From NCBI RefSeq assembly GCF_000564855.1, contig NZ_AYXG01000184.1:1-64000 (forward strand): DNA of 64,000 nt, in the 5' to 3' direction. Shown piece by piece: positions 55,955 through 64,000 of the stretch. This stretch comes from Actinokineospora spheciospongiae. GTDB lineage: Bacteria; Actinomycetota; Actinomycetes; Mycobacteriales; Pseudonocardiaceae. Both the position numbers and the translations under genes were made by a program. The notes under the pieces were generated by a model. That model saw only the letters and a list, made by a program, of their open reading frames with translations. It had not been told where the DNA came from and did no database searches. Within the stretch, counting starts at the first letter, position 1, and every line of letters starts with the position of its first letter.

Positions 55955-56383
55955 TCAGGCACGCGGGATCGGGCGGCCCAGGGAGCGGCTGCGGCCCCGG
56001 AACTCGGCGACCACCGCCTCCCCGCAGCGGACTGTGACGTCGTACACACCGGACCGGCCGCGCAGCACCACCTCGCGCGCCTCGGCGACCAGCAGGTCGT
56101 CCAGCCGCGCGGGTTCGAGGAAGTCGACCTGGAAGCCCGCGGCCACGGTGACGGTGCCGCGGGTGTTGCAGGCCAGGGCGAAGGCGCTGTCCGCCAGCGC
56201 CGAGATGAGGCCGCCGTGGCACAGGTCCCAGCCGTTGACCATGTCCGGGCGGACCCGCATGGACACCCGGGAGAAGCCGGGGCCGACGTCGTCGAGGCGC
56301 ATGCCCAGCGCCCTGCTCGCCGCGTCGGCGGACCACATCAGCTCGGCGTCGCCCCGGGCCCGGTCCGGTGGGGTCTCGCTCAC
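55955..56383 (-). CDS. paaI: Phenylacetyl-CoA/hydroxyphenylacetyl-CoA thioesterase PaaI
   Basis: The 142-residue hot-dog-fold protein has VRPDMVNGWDLCHGGLISALADSAFALACN (abbreviated), where the catalytic Asp lies in the ALADSAF helix, and FLEPARLDDLLVAEA. PaaI rescues CoA from dead-end intermediates of phenylacetate breakdown. GAGGAG precedes the GTG start at 56383. It follows paaE by 14 bp. Confidence 0.92.
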   Translation of the reverse strand: MSETPPDRARGDAELMWSADAASRALGMRLDDVGPGFSRVSMRVRPDMVNGWDLCHGGLISALADSAFALACNTRGTVTVAAGFQVDFLEPARLDDLLVAEAREVVLRGRSGVYDVTVRCGEAVVAEFRGRSRSLGRPIPRA

Positions 56384-56397
56384 CGCTGCTCCTCGGG

Positions 56398-57477
56398 TCA
56401 GGCGTCGAAGTCGACGGTCACGGTGTCGCCGACGGGGAACGTCTGGCAGGTGAGGACGAAGTCGCGGGCGACCTCGTCGGCTTCCAGGGCGTAGTTGCGG
56501 ACCATGTCGACCTCGCCCTCCCGGACGAGCGCCCGGCAGGTGCCGCAGACCCCACCCTTGCACGCGAACGGCACGTCGCCGCGCAGCCGCTGGACGGAGT
56601 CGAGGATCGTGGTGTCGCGGGGCAGCGGCGCGGTGGTCGAGCGGCCGTCGAGGACCACGGTGACGTCGCTGGTGATCCCCTCGGCGAGCGTGTCCGCGTG
56701 CCGGAACCTCGGCGGTGGTTCGTCCACGTAGAACAGTTCGAAGTGGACTTTCGCCGGGTCCACGCCCAGCTCGGCGAGCACGGCGCGGGCGTCGGAGAGC
56801 ATGTCCAGCGGACCGCACAGCCACACGTGGTCCAGCGCGCCGACCGGGACCAGGGCGGTCAGCAGGCGGCGCAGCCGGTCGGCGTCGAGGCGGCCGGAGA
56901 ACAGCTCGACGTCACGCGGTTCGCGGGAGAGCACGTGCGCGAGGTCGAACCGCCGGTGGTGGGCGTCCTTGAGGTCTGCCAGCTCCTCGGCGAACATCAC
57001 CGAGTTGGTGGTGCGGTTGCCGTAGAGCAGGGTCACGTGGCTCTTCGGGTTGCGCAGCACCGTGGACGCGATGGACAGCATCGGCGTGATGCCGGAACCC
57101 GCGGCGACGCACAGGTGCCGCCCACCCTCCTCGGGGTCGGCGCGGAAGGTGCCGGAAGGCGACCGCACCTCGACCGCGTCGCCGGGGCGGACCTCGCGGG
57201 CCAGCCAGGTGGAGAACAGGCCGCCCGGGATCGCGCGGACGCCGATGCGGGGTGGCTCGCCCACCGCAGCGCAGATCGAGTAGCTGCGGCGGTGCTCGAC
57301 GCCGTCGACCTCGCGGCGCAGGGTCAGCGACTGGCCCGCGGCGAAGTCGAACTCCGCGCGCAGGTCGTCGGGGACGGCGAAGGTGACCGCCACGGCGTCG
57401 TCGGCGACGTGGTCGACCCGGCTCACGGTGAGGGTGTGGAAGCGCGTCGGGGAGGCCACCGGCAGCGTGCTCGTCAC
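56398..57477 (-). CDS. paaE: Phenylacetyl-CoA epoxidase reductase subunit PaaE
   Basis: The 359-residue protein has an FAD-binding ferredoxin-reductase part (RRSYSICAA, GGLFSTWLA, VAAGSGITPMLSI for NAD(P)H) and a C-terminal plant-type [2Fe-2S] domain with CKGGVCGTCRAL and a distant CQTF. PaaE passes electrons from NADPH to the PaaABC oxygenase that makes the ring 1,2-epoxide. GTG 57477 starts one base after the paaD stop, with AAGGAG upstream. Confidence 0.95.
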   Translation of the reverse strand: MTSTLPVASPTRFHTLTVSRVDHVADDAVAVTFAVPDDLRAEFDFAAGQSLTLRREVDGVEHRRSYSICAAVGEPPRIGVRAIPGGLFSTWLAREVRPGDAVEVRSPSGTFRADPEEGGRHLCVAAGSGITPMLSIASTVLRNPKSHVTLLYGNRTTNSVMFAEELADLKDAHHRRFDLAHVLSREPRDVELFSGRLDADRLRRLLTALVPVGALDHVWLCGPLDMLSDARAVLAELGVDPAKVHFELFYVDEPPPRFRHADTLAEGITSDVTVVLDGRSTTAPLPRDTTILDSVQRLRGDVPFACKGGVCGTCRALVREGEVDMVRNYALEADEVARDFVLTCQTFPVGDTVTVDFDA

Positions 57478-57478
57478 C

Positions 57479-58042
57479 TCAGATCTCCTTCACGTGGTCG
57501 AACGGTTCGAGGCAGGCGCGGCACCGGTAGAGCGCCTTGCACGCGGTGGAACCGAACTCCGAGGTCAGCTCGGTGTCGGCGGACCCGCAGCGCGGGCAGT
57601 GCACGCGGCGCCGGGGGGCCAGCAGGTCCAGCGCCACCGGGGCGTCGCGGCGCGGGGCCGGTCCGGGCGGGGAGATCCCGGCCCCGCTCAGGGCCGCCCG
57701 GCCGCGCGGGGTGATCCAGTCGGTGGTCCACGCCGGGTGCAGCGCGACCCGGACCCGCGCGCCGGGGAACCCGGCGCGGTGCAGAGCGCGGACGAGGTCG
57801 TCGCGCATGGTGGCCATGGCCGGGCAGCCGGAGTAGGTGGGGGTGATCGCCACCTCGACCGACCCGTCCTCGGCCACCCGGACCTCGCGCAGCACGCCCA
57901 GGTCGGCCAGGGTCAGCATCGGCAGCTCGGGGTCCACCACCGACTCCGCGGCGACCCGGGCGCGGTGCAGGGGCGTCGAAGCCACGGCGTCAGCCATTAC
58001 AGCGCCATCCACTACGCCGCGATCAACTGCAGCGTCGTTCAC
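57479..58042 (-). CDS. paaD: Phenylacetyl-CoA epoxidase maturation subunit PaaD
   Basis: The protein has an N-terminal DUF59 domain (VVDPELPMLTLADLGVLREV, TYSGCPAMATMRDDL) and a C-terminal zinc-ribbon-like cysteine set (HCPRCGS, YRCRACL). PaaD is needed to mature the epoxidase, probably in iron-sulfur loading. GTG 58042 overlaps the paaC stop; ATG 57997, which gives the usual MADAV-type start, is a real alternative, and the intervening 15 codons show no similarity to the family. Confidence 0.9.
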   Translation of the reverse strand: MNDAAVDRGVVDGAVMADAVASTPLHRARVAAESVVDPELPMLTLADLGVLREVRVAEDGSVEVAITPTYSGCPAMATMRDDLVRALHRAGFPGARVRVALHPAWTTDWITPRGRAALSGAGISPPGPAPRRDAPVALDLLAPRRRVHCPRCGSADTELTSEFGSTACKALYRCRACLEPFDHVKEI

Positions 58043-58959
58043 CACTGCCCCCGGGGGTGGGCCCGGGCCACCACCTGCATCTCGGCCAGCAGCAGGCTCA
58101 GGGCCTCGGTGTGCGCGCCGTCGCGGCCGAACCTGCCCGCCACCCCCGCCAGCGGCGCCGCCTCCGGCCGGTCCACCCCGCAGGTCGCGAACACCTGCCC
58201 GAGGACCGCGTCGACCTCGGCGGCCACCGACGCCGGGTCCACCCCGACCCCGGCCGCCGCGGCGGCGGCCTCGACCGGGTGGGTGCGGAACAGTTCCGGC
58301 CACAGCGGCCACAGCCCGGCCAGCGCGTCCAGCAGCCTGCGGCGGGATTCCTCGGTGCCCTGCGCCAGGGTGAGGAACCAGCGGCCCGCGAAGTCGCGGT
58401 GGTAGGTCAACTCCTTGCGCCCCTTGGCGGCCACCGCGGCGAGCACCGCGTCACCGCTGCCCGCCAGGTGCTCGAACAGGGCCAGCCGCCAGGTGGAGAA
58501 CAGCAGCAGGCGGGCGATCGCCTCGGCGAAGTCGCCGTTGGGGACCTCGACCATGCGGACGTTGCCGAAGTCGCGGTCGTCCCGGAAGTAGGCCAGCGCG
58601 TCCTCGGCGGGCACCGGTGAGCCCTCGGGCAGCGCGGGCACGCACGACGGGTCCGCGGCGGCGGCGCGGGTGAGCAGCAGGCGGGCCTGGCCGAGCAGGT
58701 CGAGGGCGATGTTGGCCAGCGCGATGTCCTCTTCCAGGTCCGGGGCCCGGCCGCACCACTGGGTCAGCCGGTGCGAGAGCACCAGCGCGTCGTCGCCGAG
58801 CGCGAGGCAGTACCGGGCGAGCACGGCCGGGTCGACGCCGTCGGGGATGGTGGTGTCGACCCCGGCCAGCGGGTCCTCGAAGTCGGTGCCGAAGGCCCAG
58901 TGCGCGTCGTTGACCAGCAGCCCCGCGTAGGCGGACTCGTGGTCGTCGGGTGCGTGCAC
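58039..58959 (-). CDS. paaC: Phenylacetyl-CoA epoxidase structural subunit PaaC
   Basis: The 306-residue ferritin-fold protein has YCLALGDDALVLSHRLTQW, LANIALDLLGQARLLLTRAA and RKELTYHRDFAGRWFLTLAQG. PaaC forms the inactive partner of PaaA in the oxygenase core. GAGGAG precedes the GTG start, with a 10-bp gap after paaB. Confidence 0.95.
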   Translation of the reverse strand: MHAPDDHESAYAGLLVNDAHWAFGTDFEDPLAGVDTTIPDGVDPAVLARYCLALGDDALVLSHRLTQWCGRAPDLEEDIALANIALDLLGQARLLLTRAAAADPSCVPALPEGSPVPAEDALAYFRDDRDFGNVRMVEVPNGDFAEAIARLLLFSTWRLALFEHLAGSGDAVLAAVAAKGRKELTYHRDFAGRWFLTLAQGTEESRRRLLDALAGLWPLWPELFRTHPVEAAAAAAGVGVDPASVAAEVDAVLGQVFATCGVDRPEAAPLAGVAGRFGRDGAHTEALSLLLAEMQVVARAHPRGQW

Positions 58960-58969
58960 GGCGCGCTCC

Positions 58970-59269
58970 TCAGATGTGCGGGACGGAATCGGGGATGTCG
59001 TAGAACGTGGGGTGCCGGTAGACCTTGTCGCCGCTGGGGGCGAACATCGGGTCCTTCTCGTCCGGGCTGGAGGCGGTGATGTGCTCGGAGCGCACCACCC
59101 ACACGCTGACGCCCTCGTTGCGGCGGGTGTAGACGTCGCGGGCGTGCAGGACGGCCATCGCGTCGTCGGCGGCGTGCAGGGAGCCGACGTGGACGTGGTT
59201 GAGGCCGCGCTTGCCGCGCACGAACACCTCGTAGAGCGGCCACTCCGGGCTGGTCTCGCGCTCGCTCAC
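58970..59269 (-). CDS. paaB: Phenylacetyl-CoA epoxidase small subunit PaaB
   Basis: The 99-residue protein begins [20 protein letters not shown] and contains [17 protein letters not shown], the standard PaaB sequence. It bridges PaaA-PaaC dimers. The GTG start overlaps the paaA stop (GTGA). Confidence 0.95.
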   Translation of the reverse strand: MSERETSPEWPLYEVFVRGKRGLNHVHVGSLHAADDAMAVLHARDVYTRRNEGVSVWVVRSEHITASSPDEKDPMFAPSGDKVYRHPTFYDIPDSVPHI

Positions 59270-60213
59270 CGGCTCTCCTCCCCCGCCTGCCGGGCGGCGA
59301 AGGCGGTGGCCGCCGCGCGCACCCAGGCGCCGTCGTCGTGGGCGCGGCGCCGGTGTTCGATCCGCTGGGCGTTGCACGGGCCGTCGCCGCGCACCACGGC
59401 CCGGAACTCGTCCCAGTCGGGCTGGCCGAAGTCGTGCGCCTGCCGCTCCTCGTTCCACCTGAGGTCCGGGTCGGGCAGGGTGACCCCGAGGGCTTCGGCC
59501 TGCGGGACGGACATGTCCACGAACTTCTGGCGCAGCTCGTCGTTGGTGTTGCGCTTGATGCCCCAGGCCATCGACTGCCCGGTGTTGGGCGAGTCCGCGT
59601 CCGGCGGGCCGAACATCATCAGTGCGGGCCACCAGAACCGGTCCACCGACTCCTGCACCATGGCCCGCTGCTCGTCGGTGCCGCGCATCATCGTCAGCAG
59701 CAGCTCGTAGCCCTGCCGCTGGTGGAAGGACTCCTCCTTGCAGATCCGGATCATGGCGCGGCCGTAGGGGCCGTAGGAGGTGCGGCACAGCGGCACCTGG
59801 TTGCAGATGGCGGCGCCGTCGACCAGCCAACCGATGGTGCCCACGTCGGCGTAGGACAGGGTCGGGTAGTTGAAGATCGAGGAGTACTTCTGCCTGCCGG
59901 TCAGCAGCTTCTCGGTCAGCTCCCGGCGCGAGGTGCCCAGGGTCTCGCACGCGGAGTACAGGTAGAGCCCGTGGCCCGCCTCGTCCTGCACCTTGGCCAG
60001 CAGGATCGCCTTGCGCCGCAGCGAGGGGGCGCGGGTCAGCCAGTTGCCCTCCGGCTGCATGCCGATGATCTCCGAGTGCGCGTGCTGGGCGATCTGGCGC
60101 ACCAGCGTCGCGCGGTAGGCCTCGGGCATCCAGTCGCGCGGCTCGATCCGGTCGTGGCGGGCGAGGGTGGCCTCGAAGTGCTCGACGAGCGCGGGCTCGG
60201 CGACCGTGGTCAT
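59266..60213 (-). CDS. paaA: Phenylacetyl-CoA epoxidase catalytic subunit PaaA
   Basis: The 315-residue di-iron oxygenase subunit has the iron-ligand motifs [18 protein letters not shown] and [17 protein letters not shown] on ferritin-like helices, and [20 protein letters not shown] upstream. It epoxidises the ring of phenylacetyl-CoA. AGGAGG precedes ATG 60213. It is the first gene of paaABCDE-paaI, divergent from paaZ. Genes for phenylacetate-CoA ligase and the later beta-oxidation steps are not in the window. Confidence 0.96.
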   Translation of the reverse strand: MTTVAEPALVEHFEATLARHDRIEPRDWMPEAYRATLVRQIAQHAHSEIIGMQPEGNWLTRAPSLRRKAILLAKVQDEAGHGLYLYSACETLGTSRRELTEKLLTGRQKYSSIFNYPTLSYADVGTIGWLVDGAAICNQVPLCRTSYGPYGRAMIRICKEESFHQRQGYELLLTMMRGTDEQRAMVQESVDRFWWPALMMFGPPDADSPNTGQSMAWGIKRNTNDELRQKFVDMSVPQAEALGVTLPDPDLRWNEERQAHDFGQPDWDEFRAVVRGDGPCNAQRIEHRRRAHDDGAWVRAAATAFAARQAGEESR

Positions 60214-60234
60214 CAGACCTCCTGCGAGCGATTT

Positions 60235-60252
60235 ACCGACCGAACGTTCTGT
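60235..60252. promoter_or_regulatory. Probable PaaR operator in the paaA-paaZ divergent region
   Basis: A near-palindrome ACCGAACGTTCTGT (60239-60252, one mismatched pair, perfect core GAACGTTC) is preceded by ACCG (60235-60238), giving a TetR-like site centred between the two divergent genes. It could repress both directions. Confidence 0.6.
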
Positions 60253-60323
60253 ATTACCGTGGCACACGGCAGCGGGGTCGCGCAACGCCCCGCCGACGCA
60301 CCCCAGGGAGAGGACGCCGACCG

Positions 60324-62369
60324 GTGAGCGCACTGCTGGAGAGCTACGCCGCGGGCCGCTGGTTCCGCGCCGACGACGAGGGTGAACCGCTGCCGGACGC
60401 GGTCACCGGGGCGGAGGTCGCCCGGCTGTCCAGCCGTGGCCTGGACCTGCGCGCGATGGTCGGGCACGCCAGGTCGGTGGGCGGTCCGGCGCTGCGCGAG
60501 CTGACGTTCCACCAGCGTGCGGCCATGATCAAGGAGCTGGCCGCCCTGCTGATGGCGGAGAAGGAGAGCTTCTACGCGCTGTCCGCCCGCACCGGCGCGA
60601 CGCGGCGGGACTCCGCCGTGGACGTCGACGGCGGCTTCGGCACCCTGTTCAGCTACGCCAGCAAGGGCGCCCGCGAGCTGCCGAACGACACGATCGCCCT
60701 CGACGGCGGCGTGGAACGGCTCGGCCGGGGCGGGACCTTCCTGGGCCAGCACGTCTACAGCTCACGGCCCGGTGTCGCCGTGCAGATCAACGCGTTCAAC
60801 TTCCCCGTGTGGGGGATGCTGGAGAAGCTGGCCCCGGCGTTCCTGGCGGGCCTGCCGAGCATCGTCAAACCCGCGAGCCAGACGGCGTACCTGACCGAGG
60901 CGGTGGTGCGGCGGATCATCGAGTCCGGCATCCTGCCCGAGGGTTCGCTGCAACTGCTCTGCGGCAGCCCGCGCGGGCTGCTCGACGAGTTGGGCGAGCA
61001 GGACTTCGTCGGCTTCACCGGCTCCGCGCACACCGCGGGCATCCTGCGCGACCACCCGTCCGTGCTGCACGGCGGCACCCGGCTGGGCGTCGAGGCGGAC
61101 TCGCTGAACTGCTCGATCCTCGGCCCGGACGTCACCCCCGAGGACCCGGAGTTCGACCTGTTCGTCAAGGCCGTCGTCACCGAGATGACCGTCAAGGCGG
61201 GCCAGAAGTGCACGGCGATCCGCCGGGTCCTCGTCCCGGAGGGCGTGTCCGCCGCGGTGCTCGACGCGCTGACCGCGCGGCTGGCGAAGGTGACCGTCGG
61301 GAACCCGGCGAACGAGGACGTGCGCATGGGCGCGCTGGCCAGCCTGGGGCAGCGCCGGGAGGTGCGCAAGGCGGTCGAGGCGCTGCGCGCGTCGTCCGAG
61401 GTGGTCTTCGGCGACCCCGACCGGGTCGCGGTGCTCGACGCGGACGCCGAGCGGGGCGCGTTCCTCTCCCCCATCCTGCTCAGGGCGTCGGCTGGCGCGG
61501 TCGAGCCGCACGACGTGGAACCGTTCGGGCCGGTCAGCACCGTGCTGACCTACTCGTCGGTGGACGAGGCCGTGGCGCTGGCGGCGCGCGGCCGGGGCAG
61601 CCTGGTGGGGTCGCTGGTCACCCACGACCCGCGGGTGGCCCGCGCGGTGACGATCGGCTTGGCGCCGTGGCACGGGCGGGTCCTGGTGCTCGACCGCACC
61701 TGCGCCGAGGAGTCCACCGGGCACGGCAGCCCGCTGCCGGTGCTGGTCCACGGCGGCCCCGGCCGCGCGGGCGGCGGCGAGGAGCTGGGCGGGGTCCGGG
61801 GCGTGCTGAACCTGATGCAGCGCACGGCCGTGCAGGGGTCGCCGGACATGCTGACCGCGATCACCGGCCGGTGGACGCCCGGGTCGCGGCGCGCGGTCGG
61901 CGACGTGCACCCGTTCCGCAAGTCCCTGGCGGAGCTGCGGATCGGCGACTCGATCGAGTCGGCGGCGCGCGAGGTGACCCTCGCCGACGTCGAGCACTTC
62001 GCCGAGTTCACCGGCGACACGTTCTACGCGCACACCGATCCGGCGGCGGCGGCTCAGAACCCGCTGTTCGGCGGCATCGTGGCGCACGGGTACCTGGTGG
62101 TCTCGCTCGCCGCCGGGCTGTTCGTGGAGCCGAACCCCGGCCCGGTCCTGGCGAACTTCGGCGTGGACGGCCTGCGGTTCCTGACCCCGGTGCGGGCCGG
62201 GGACACCATCTCGGTCGCGCTGACGGTCAAGCAGATCACCGCCCGCACCAACGCCGACTACGGCGAGGTGCGCTGGGACGCCGTGGTGGCGAACCAGGAC
62301 GGCGCCCCGGTCGCCACCTACGACGTGCTGACCCTGGTGGCCAAGACCTGGCCGCGCGCGGAGGGCTGA
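60324..62369 (+). CDS. paaZ: Bifunctional aldehyde dehydrogenase / oxepin-CoA hydrolase PaaZ
   Basis: The 681-residue protein has an N-terminal aldehyde dehydrogenase with [21 protein letters not shown] and catalytic Cys296 in [12 protein letters not shown]-terminal MaoC-type hydratase follows ([33 protein letters not shown]). It opens the oxepin ring and oxidises the resulting semialdehyde. GTG 60324 follows GGGAGAGG. It is divergent from paaA, as in several actinobacteria. Confidence 0.95.
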   Translation: MSALLESYAAGRWFRADDEGEPLPDAVTGAEVARLSSRGLDLRAMVGHARSVGGPALRELTFHQRAAMIKELAALLMAEKESFYALSARTGATRRDSAVDVDGGFGTLFSYASKGARELPNDTIALDGGVERLGRGGTFLGQHVYSSRPGVAVQINAFNFPVWGMLEKLAPAFLAGLPSIVKPASQTAYLTEAVVRRIIESGILPEGSLQLLCGSPRGLLDELGEQDFVGFTGSAHTAGILRDHPSVLHGGTRLGVEADSLNCSILGPDVTPEDPEFDLFVKAVVTEMTVKAGQKCTAIRRVLVPEGVSAAVLDALTARLAKVTVGNPANEDVRMGALASLGQRREVRKAVEALRASSEVVFGDPDRVAVLDADAERGAFLSPILLRASAGAVEPHDVEPFGPVSTVLTYSSVDEAVALAARGRGSLVGSLVTHDPRVARAVTIGLAPWHGRVLVLDRTCAEESTGHGSPLPVLVHGGPGRAGGGEELGGVRGVLNLMQRTAVQGSPDMLTAITGRWTPGSRRAVGDVHPFRKSLAELRIGDSIESAAREVTLADVEHFAEFTGDTFYAHTDPAAAAQNPLFGGIVAHGYLVVSLAAGLFVEPNPGPVLANFGVDGLRFLTPVRAGDTISVALTVKQITARTNADYGEVRWDAVVANQDGAPVATYDVLTLVAKTWPRAEG

Positions 62370-62379
62370 GCGGGCGCGC

Positions 62380-63225
62380 TCAGGGGCGGCGCGCGGCCCA
62401 CACGGTGCGCTCGGTGCGGACCGCGAGGTCGTCGCGGCGCAGGATGCTGTGCGGGCCGTCGGTGTCGAGCAGCCGGTCCAGCGCGGCGCGGTCCTCGGCC
62501 GAGAGCGCGTCGGCGACGCTGCCGCGCACGCGCCGCAGGCCGTTGAGCGCGTAGCGGCCCACCGCCTCGGAGCGGGAGTGCTCGATGTGGACGGTGAGGG
62601 TGCGTTCGCCCTCGACGGTGAACCCGGCGGCGGTCAGCTTGGGGCCCCAGTCGGCGCCGCGGTGGGGCATGTGCTCGGCGGCGCGGCGGTCGATCTCGGC
62701 GTGGCAGCGCTCCTCCACCCCGGGGCGGTCCTCGGGGGCGTCGGCGGGCAGGAACCGGGGGAAGCCGGCGAGTTCGACGACGGCGAGCAGGCCGCCGGGG
62801 GCGAGGGCGTCGTGGACCTGGCGCAGCGCGCGGCCGGGGTCGGCCAGGTGGTGCAGGGACGCCGACGCCCACACCAGGTCCGGCTCGCCGAGGTCGGGCC
62901 ACGCCGCGTCGAGGTCGACCTGGACGGCGTGCACCCGGTCGGCCACCCCCGCCTCGTCCGCCTTCTCCCGCAGGCGGCGCAGGTGCTCGGCCGAGGAGTC
63001 GACGGCGGTCACCCGCGCCTCGGGGAAGCGGTCGAGCAGGGCGAAGGTGCCCGCACCGGTCCCGCAGCCCAGGTCCACGACCTGGCGGGGGCCCGACTCG
63101 ACGGGCAGCCAGGCGATGACGGAGGCGATGTGCTCCGCGAGCACCTCCGCGTCGAGGTCGAGGATCTCCGCCTGGTCGTGGTCGCCGGGCTGGTGGGCGT
63201 GGTGGTCGTGCTTCGTGGTTGCCAT
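62380..63225 (-). CDS. Class I SAM-dependent methyltransferase
   Basis: The 281-residue protein starts with a His/Asp-rich tail (MATTKHDHHAHQPGDHDQAE), possibly metal-binding, then motif I VVDLGCGTGAGTFALL, VTAVDSSAEHLRRL and LAPGGLLAVVELAG. The substrate is unknown. It lies 92 bp after the XRE/cupin regulator on the same strand, so the two probably form an operon; such pairs are frequent in actinobacteria. Confidence 0.82.
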   Translation of the reverse strand: MATTKHDHHAHQPGDHDQAEILDLDAEVLAEHIASVIAWLPVESGPRQVVDLGCGTGAGTFALLDRFPEARVTAVDSSAEHLRRLREKADEAGVADRVHAVQVDLDAAWPDLGEPDLVWASASLHHLADPGRALRQVHDALAPGGLLAVVELAGFPRFLPADAPEDRPGVEERCHAEIDRRAAEHMPHRGADWGPKLTAAGFTVEGERTLTVHIEHSRSEAVGRYALNGLRRVRGSVADALSAEDRAALDRLLDTDGPHSILRRDDLAVRTERTVWAARRP

Positions 63226-63317
63226 GCGGCCACCGTAGATCGGTCATGCCTCACAAGCACAGGACTTTGCCCATAAAGCAAGAAGGTGGGTTTCCCGGCT
63301 GCCGGACGCGCAAGTGG

Positions 63318-63899
63318 TCAGCGCTCCTGCGGAGGGGGCTTGTCGTCGGATCGGTGTCCACGCCGGGCGTCGCGGTCGAAGATGCCCAGGACCTCGCACG
63401 GTCCGCCCTCGGCGCCGATCGCGTGCGGGAGCATGGTGGGGAACTCCGCGGCCTGGTTGGTCTCCACGCGGAAGCGGCGGTCGCCCAGCAGCAGGACCGC
63501 GGTGCCGGAGAGGACGACGAACCACTCGCGGCCCGGGTGGGCGCGCAGGCGCGCGGGGTGGTCCGACGGCGGGTCCGTCATGCGCTTGCGCACCACGCTC
63601 AAGCCGGGATCGGCCTTGACCGACCACCGCAGCCCGTGCACCCCGTCGGCCACCGGGTGGGAGACCACGTCGTCGGTGTCGGTCTGGACCAACTGGTCGA
63701 GGGAGGTGTCCAGCGCCCTGGCGAGGGTGACGAGCTGGTCCAGTGCGAGGCGCCGCTGCCCGTTCTCGATGCGACTCAGGGAGGACGGGCTGAGCCGCGC
63801 CCGGGTGGCCAGGTCCTCCAGGGACCAGCCCTGCGCCACCCGCAGGGCGCGGATGCGCTTGCGCACCAGGCTGTCCAACTCATCGTCGCTTTGCGTCAT
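63318..63899 (-). CDS. XRE family regulator with C-terminal cupin domain
   Basis: The 193-residue protein has a helix-turn-helix (IRALRVAQGWSLEDLATRARLSPSSLSRIENGQRRL, abbreviated) and a cupin sensor (HPGREWFVVLSGTAVLLLGD, NQAAEFPTMLPHAIGAEGGP). These regulators sense small ligands or redox. ATG 63899 is preferred; upstream in-frame codons lack similarity. It likely controls the following methyltransferase and itself. Confidence 0.88.
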   Translation of the reverse strand: MTQSDDELDSLVRKRIRALRVAQGWSLEDLATRARLSPSSLSRIENGQRRLALDQLVTLARALDTSLDQLVQTDTDDVVSHPVADGVHGLRWSVKADPGLSVVRKRMTDPPSDHPARLRAHPGREWFVVLSGTAVLLLGDRRFRVETNQAAEFPTMLPHAIGAEGGPCEVLGIFDRDARRGHRSDDKPPPQER

Positions 63900-63981
63900 G
63901 GGCAAGAGACTATGTCCTGACCGCAAGTCCTGGCCGACGACCGCCAACAATTTCCTCTGGCCACTTAAGACCGTCCACAAC

Positions 63982-63997
63982 GGAGGGTCGACCCTCC
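63982..63997. promoter_or_regulatory. 16-bp perfect palindrome near window end
   Basis: GGAGGGTCGACCCTCC is a perfect palindrome about 83 bp before the XRE start. It could be an operator or part of a terminator of a gene beyond the window. Confidence 0.35.
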
Positions 63998-64000
63998 CCG

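Overview
The window is about 72-75% GC by eye, with strong third-position G/C bias, GTG starts, 4-bp start/stop overlaps, and actinobacterial families such as DUF732-type lipoproteins, STAND/TPR regulators, a paa operon with a TetR repressor, and MsiK-type sugar transporters without their own ATPase. This points to a filamentous actinomycete, probably Pseudonocardiales (Actinosynnema, Saccharothrix or Lentzea-like); the genus is inference. I found no rRNA, tRNA, CRISPR array, complete insertion sequence or prophage.

Layout. 1-13 kb: a secreted beta-1,3-glucanase-like protein, a membrane-anchored STAND ATPase with TPR and Sel1 repeats, two translationally coupled MutS-like ATPases, a serine hydrolase, an alpha/beta hydrolase, a GyrI-like protein and a natural-product type methyltransferase. 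13-20 kb: a DHFR-fold reductase, an ABC-F resistance ATPase with a leader-peptide attenuator, a divergent carboxylic acid reductase (CAR), and a frameshifted small secreted protein. 20-31 kb: a DedA/sensor kinase/response regulator operon, a lipoprotein, a TetR regulator followed by 3-hydroxyacyl-CoA dehydrogenase and FkbH-like genes, and a SWIM/SNF2 pair. 31-38 kb: a DrrAB-like exporter, the debris of a type II polyketide synthase (chain-length factor fused to an acyl carrier protein fragment), a CUT1 sugar ABC transporter and an erythromycin esterase. 38-45 kb: a four-gene coupled operon with a dynamin-like GTPase and a second P-loop GTPase, divergent from an NB-ARC/TPR STAND protein. 45-55 kb: a TetR-controlled NmrA/SnoaL pair, a GH9 cellulase and phytase back to back, a PAF-acetylhydrolase-like lipase, a second NB-ARC/TPR protein and two small proteins. 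55-64 kb: the aerobic phenylacetate operon paaABCDE-paaI with its likely TetR repressor, divergent paaZ, then a methyltransferase and an XRE/cupin regulator.

How parts work together. Related 13-bp inverted repeats (CGTAY-N3-RTACG or its GTAC-N3-GTAC core) precede three transcription units: tetR-fkbK-fkbH, SNF2-SWIM, and the DrrAB exporter. This suggests one local TetR regulon. Beside the exporter lies a decayed type II PKS, and the FkbK/FkbH pair lacks its usual acyl carrier protein. The 24-34 kb stretch therefore looks like the remains of an antibiotic cluster whose regulator and export parts survive. The ABC-F gene has a seven-codon leader peptide followed by mutually exclusive stem arms, the expected form of antibiotic-induced attenuation. 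The two NB-ARC/TPR proteins carry a nearly identical short motif (VVQAH-[TN]-ITGGV) ahead of the ATPase, like the amyloid-type signalling motifs described for bacterial NLR-like proteins. One of them faces the dynamin-like GTPase operon, which is the best candidate here for an undescribed defence or conflict system.
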